Shown in pieces: positions 63,877 to 64,000 of a stretch of DNA of 64,000 nucleotides. Numbering within the stretch: the stretch's first letter is position 1; each line of letters begins with the position of its first letter. The stretch comes from Roseomonas sp. (GTDB lineage: Bacteria; Pseudomonadota; Alphaproteobacteria; Acetobacterales; Acetobacteraceae). The notes under the pieces are model-generated. The model made no database searches, was not told the DNA's origin, and saw only the letters and a list, made by a program, of their open reading frames with translations. Made by a program: the position numbers and the translations under genes. The stretch spans positions 30,669 to 94,668 of the forward strand of contig JADCFQ010000018.1 in assembly GCA_020249435.1 (NCBI GenBank). The letters are read 5' to 3'.

Positions 63877-64000
63877 AAAGCCGTCATTGAGCATCGTCGT
63901 TTTGTCTCGCGCGGATGTTTTCAACGCTGCGCGTGCCTGCGCACAGCCATTTTCAGTGATTCTTTGGCCCAGTCGGCACACTCTGGACAGACTCCCGGCA
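63866..64000. mobile_element. probable insertion-sequence end, cut by the window edge
   Basis: From about 63866 the sequence CAGGCTGCTGAAAAGCC resembles terminal inverted repeats of IS5/IS1182-like elements, beginning right after a CTAG (63862-63865), a favoured 4-bp target type. On the minus strand a frame ending at 63921 reads CPECADWAKESLKMAVRRHA, possibly a transposase C-terminus. Only 135 bp are available, so family assignment is tentative. Confidence 0.45.

Overview
The window looks like a 64 kb piece of a GC-rich alphaproteobacterial chromosome, most likely an Acetobacteraceae or other Rhodospirillales member (Roseomonas-like). That assignment is inferred from the G/C-ending codon use, the two solitary Bug-type solute receptors, the DUF1489 gene, and the ruvX-pyrB-pyrC'-plsY-dprA-topA-rnr order. 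Most of the window is ordinary, densely packed housekeeping sequence with many 4-nt ATGA/GTGA stop-start overlaps.

Layout, left to right. 1-1.4 kb: the 5' end of a CoA-transferase gene, then a Bug/TctC-type receptor. 1.4-4.9 kb (minus): cysteine desulfurase, [2Fe-2S] ferredoxin, tenA and mnmA, followed 15 nt later by an elongator tRNA-Met; this reads as a sulfur-relay/tRNA-thiolation unit. 5.0-7.3 kb: a mosaic 749-aa protein with an HTH-like N-terminus and an FGE-sulfatase-like C-terminus, AT-richer in its first two thirds. 7.5-12.7 kb: iron-type binding protein, HpcH/HpaI aldolase, YghU-type GST, ArsC/Spx-family protein, CPA2 antiporter. 12.7-16 kb (minus): gatCAB. 16-29.1 kb (plus): ruvX, a membrane protein, pyrB, an AT-rich segment with a NUDIX gene, an inactive-looking dihydroorotase homologue, plsY, dprA, topA, rnr, an S41 protease and rpmG. 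29.4-34.5 kb: a hyfCEFGI complex related to energy-converting hydrogenases but lacking the Ni-Fe ligand cysteines and hyfB. 34.7-41.8 kb (minus): a phosphate regulon pstSCAB-phoU-phoB with a recognisable PHO box, then purD and a DUF1489 gene. 41.9-50.1 kb: enoyl-CoA hydratase, gamma-glutamyltransferase, a TPR/GT41 glycosyltransferase, histidine phosphatase, Tim44-like protein and a large VWA/GATase-like membrane protein. 50.2-52.1 kb (minus): minCDE. 52.4-55.6 kb (plus): a four-gene unit (NMT1-like protein, thioesterase, 2-hydroxyacid dehydrogenase, alpha/beta hydrolase). 55.6-59.7 kb (minus): a membrane pentapeptide-repeat protein and a stand-alone EF-G. 59.9-63.3 kb: a second Bug receptor, then amrS facing an amrB-amrA fusion. 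63.5 kb to the end: a KAP-family P-loop NTPase that runs into what looks like an insertion-sequence end.

The least ordinary parts are: the Ni-ligand-less Hyf-like complex; the HTH/FGE mosaic gene; the AT-rich insert between pyrB and its pseudo-dihydroorotase partner; the interrupted KAP NTPase; a pair of elaborate stem-loops between a VWA membrane gene and minE; and a divergent EF-G away from rpsL/rpsG/tuf. I found no CRISPR array, no prophage and no complete mobile element.
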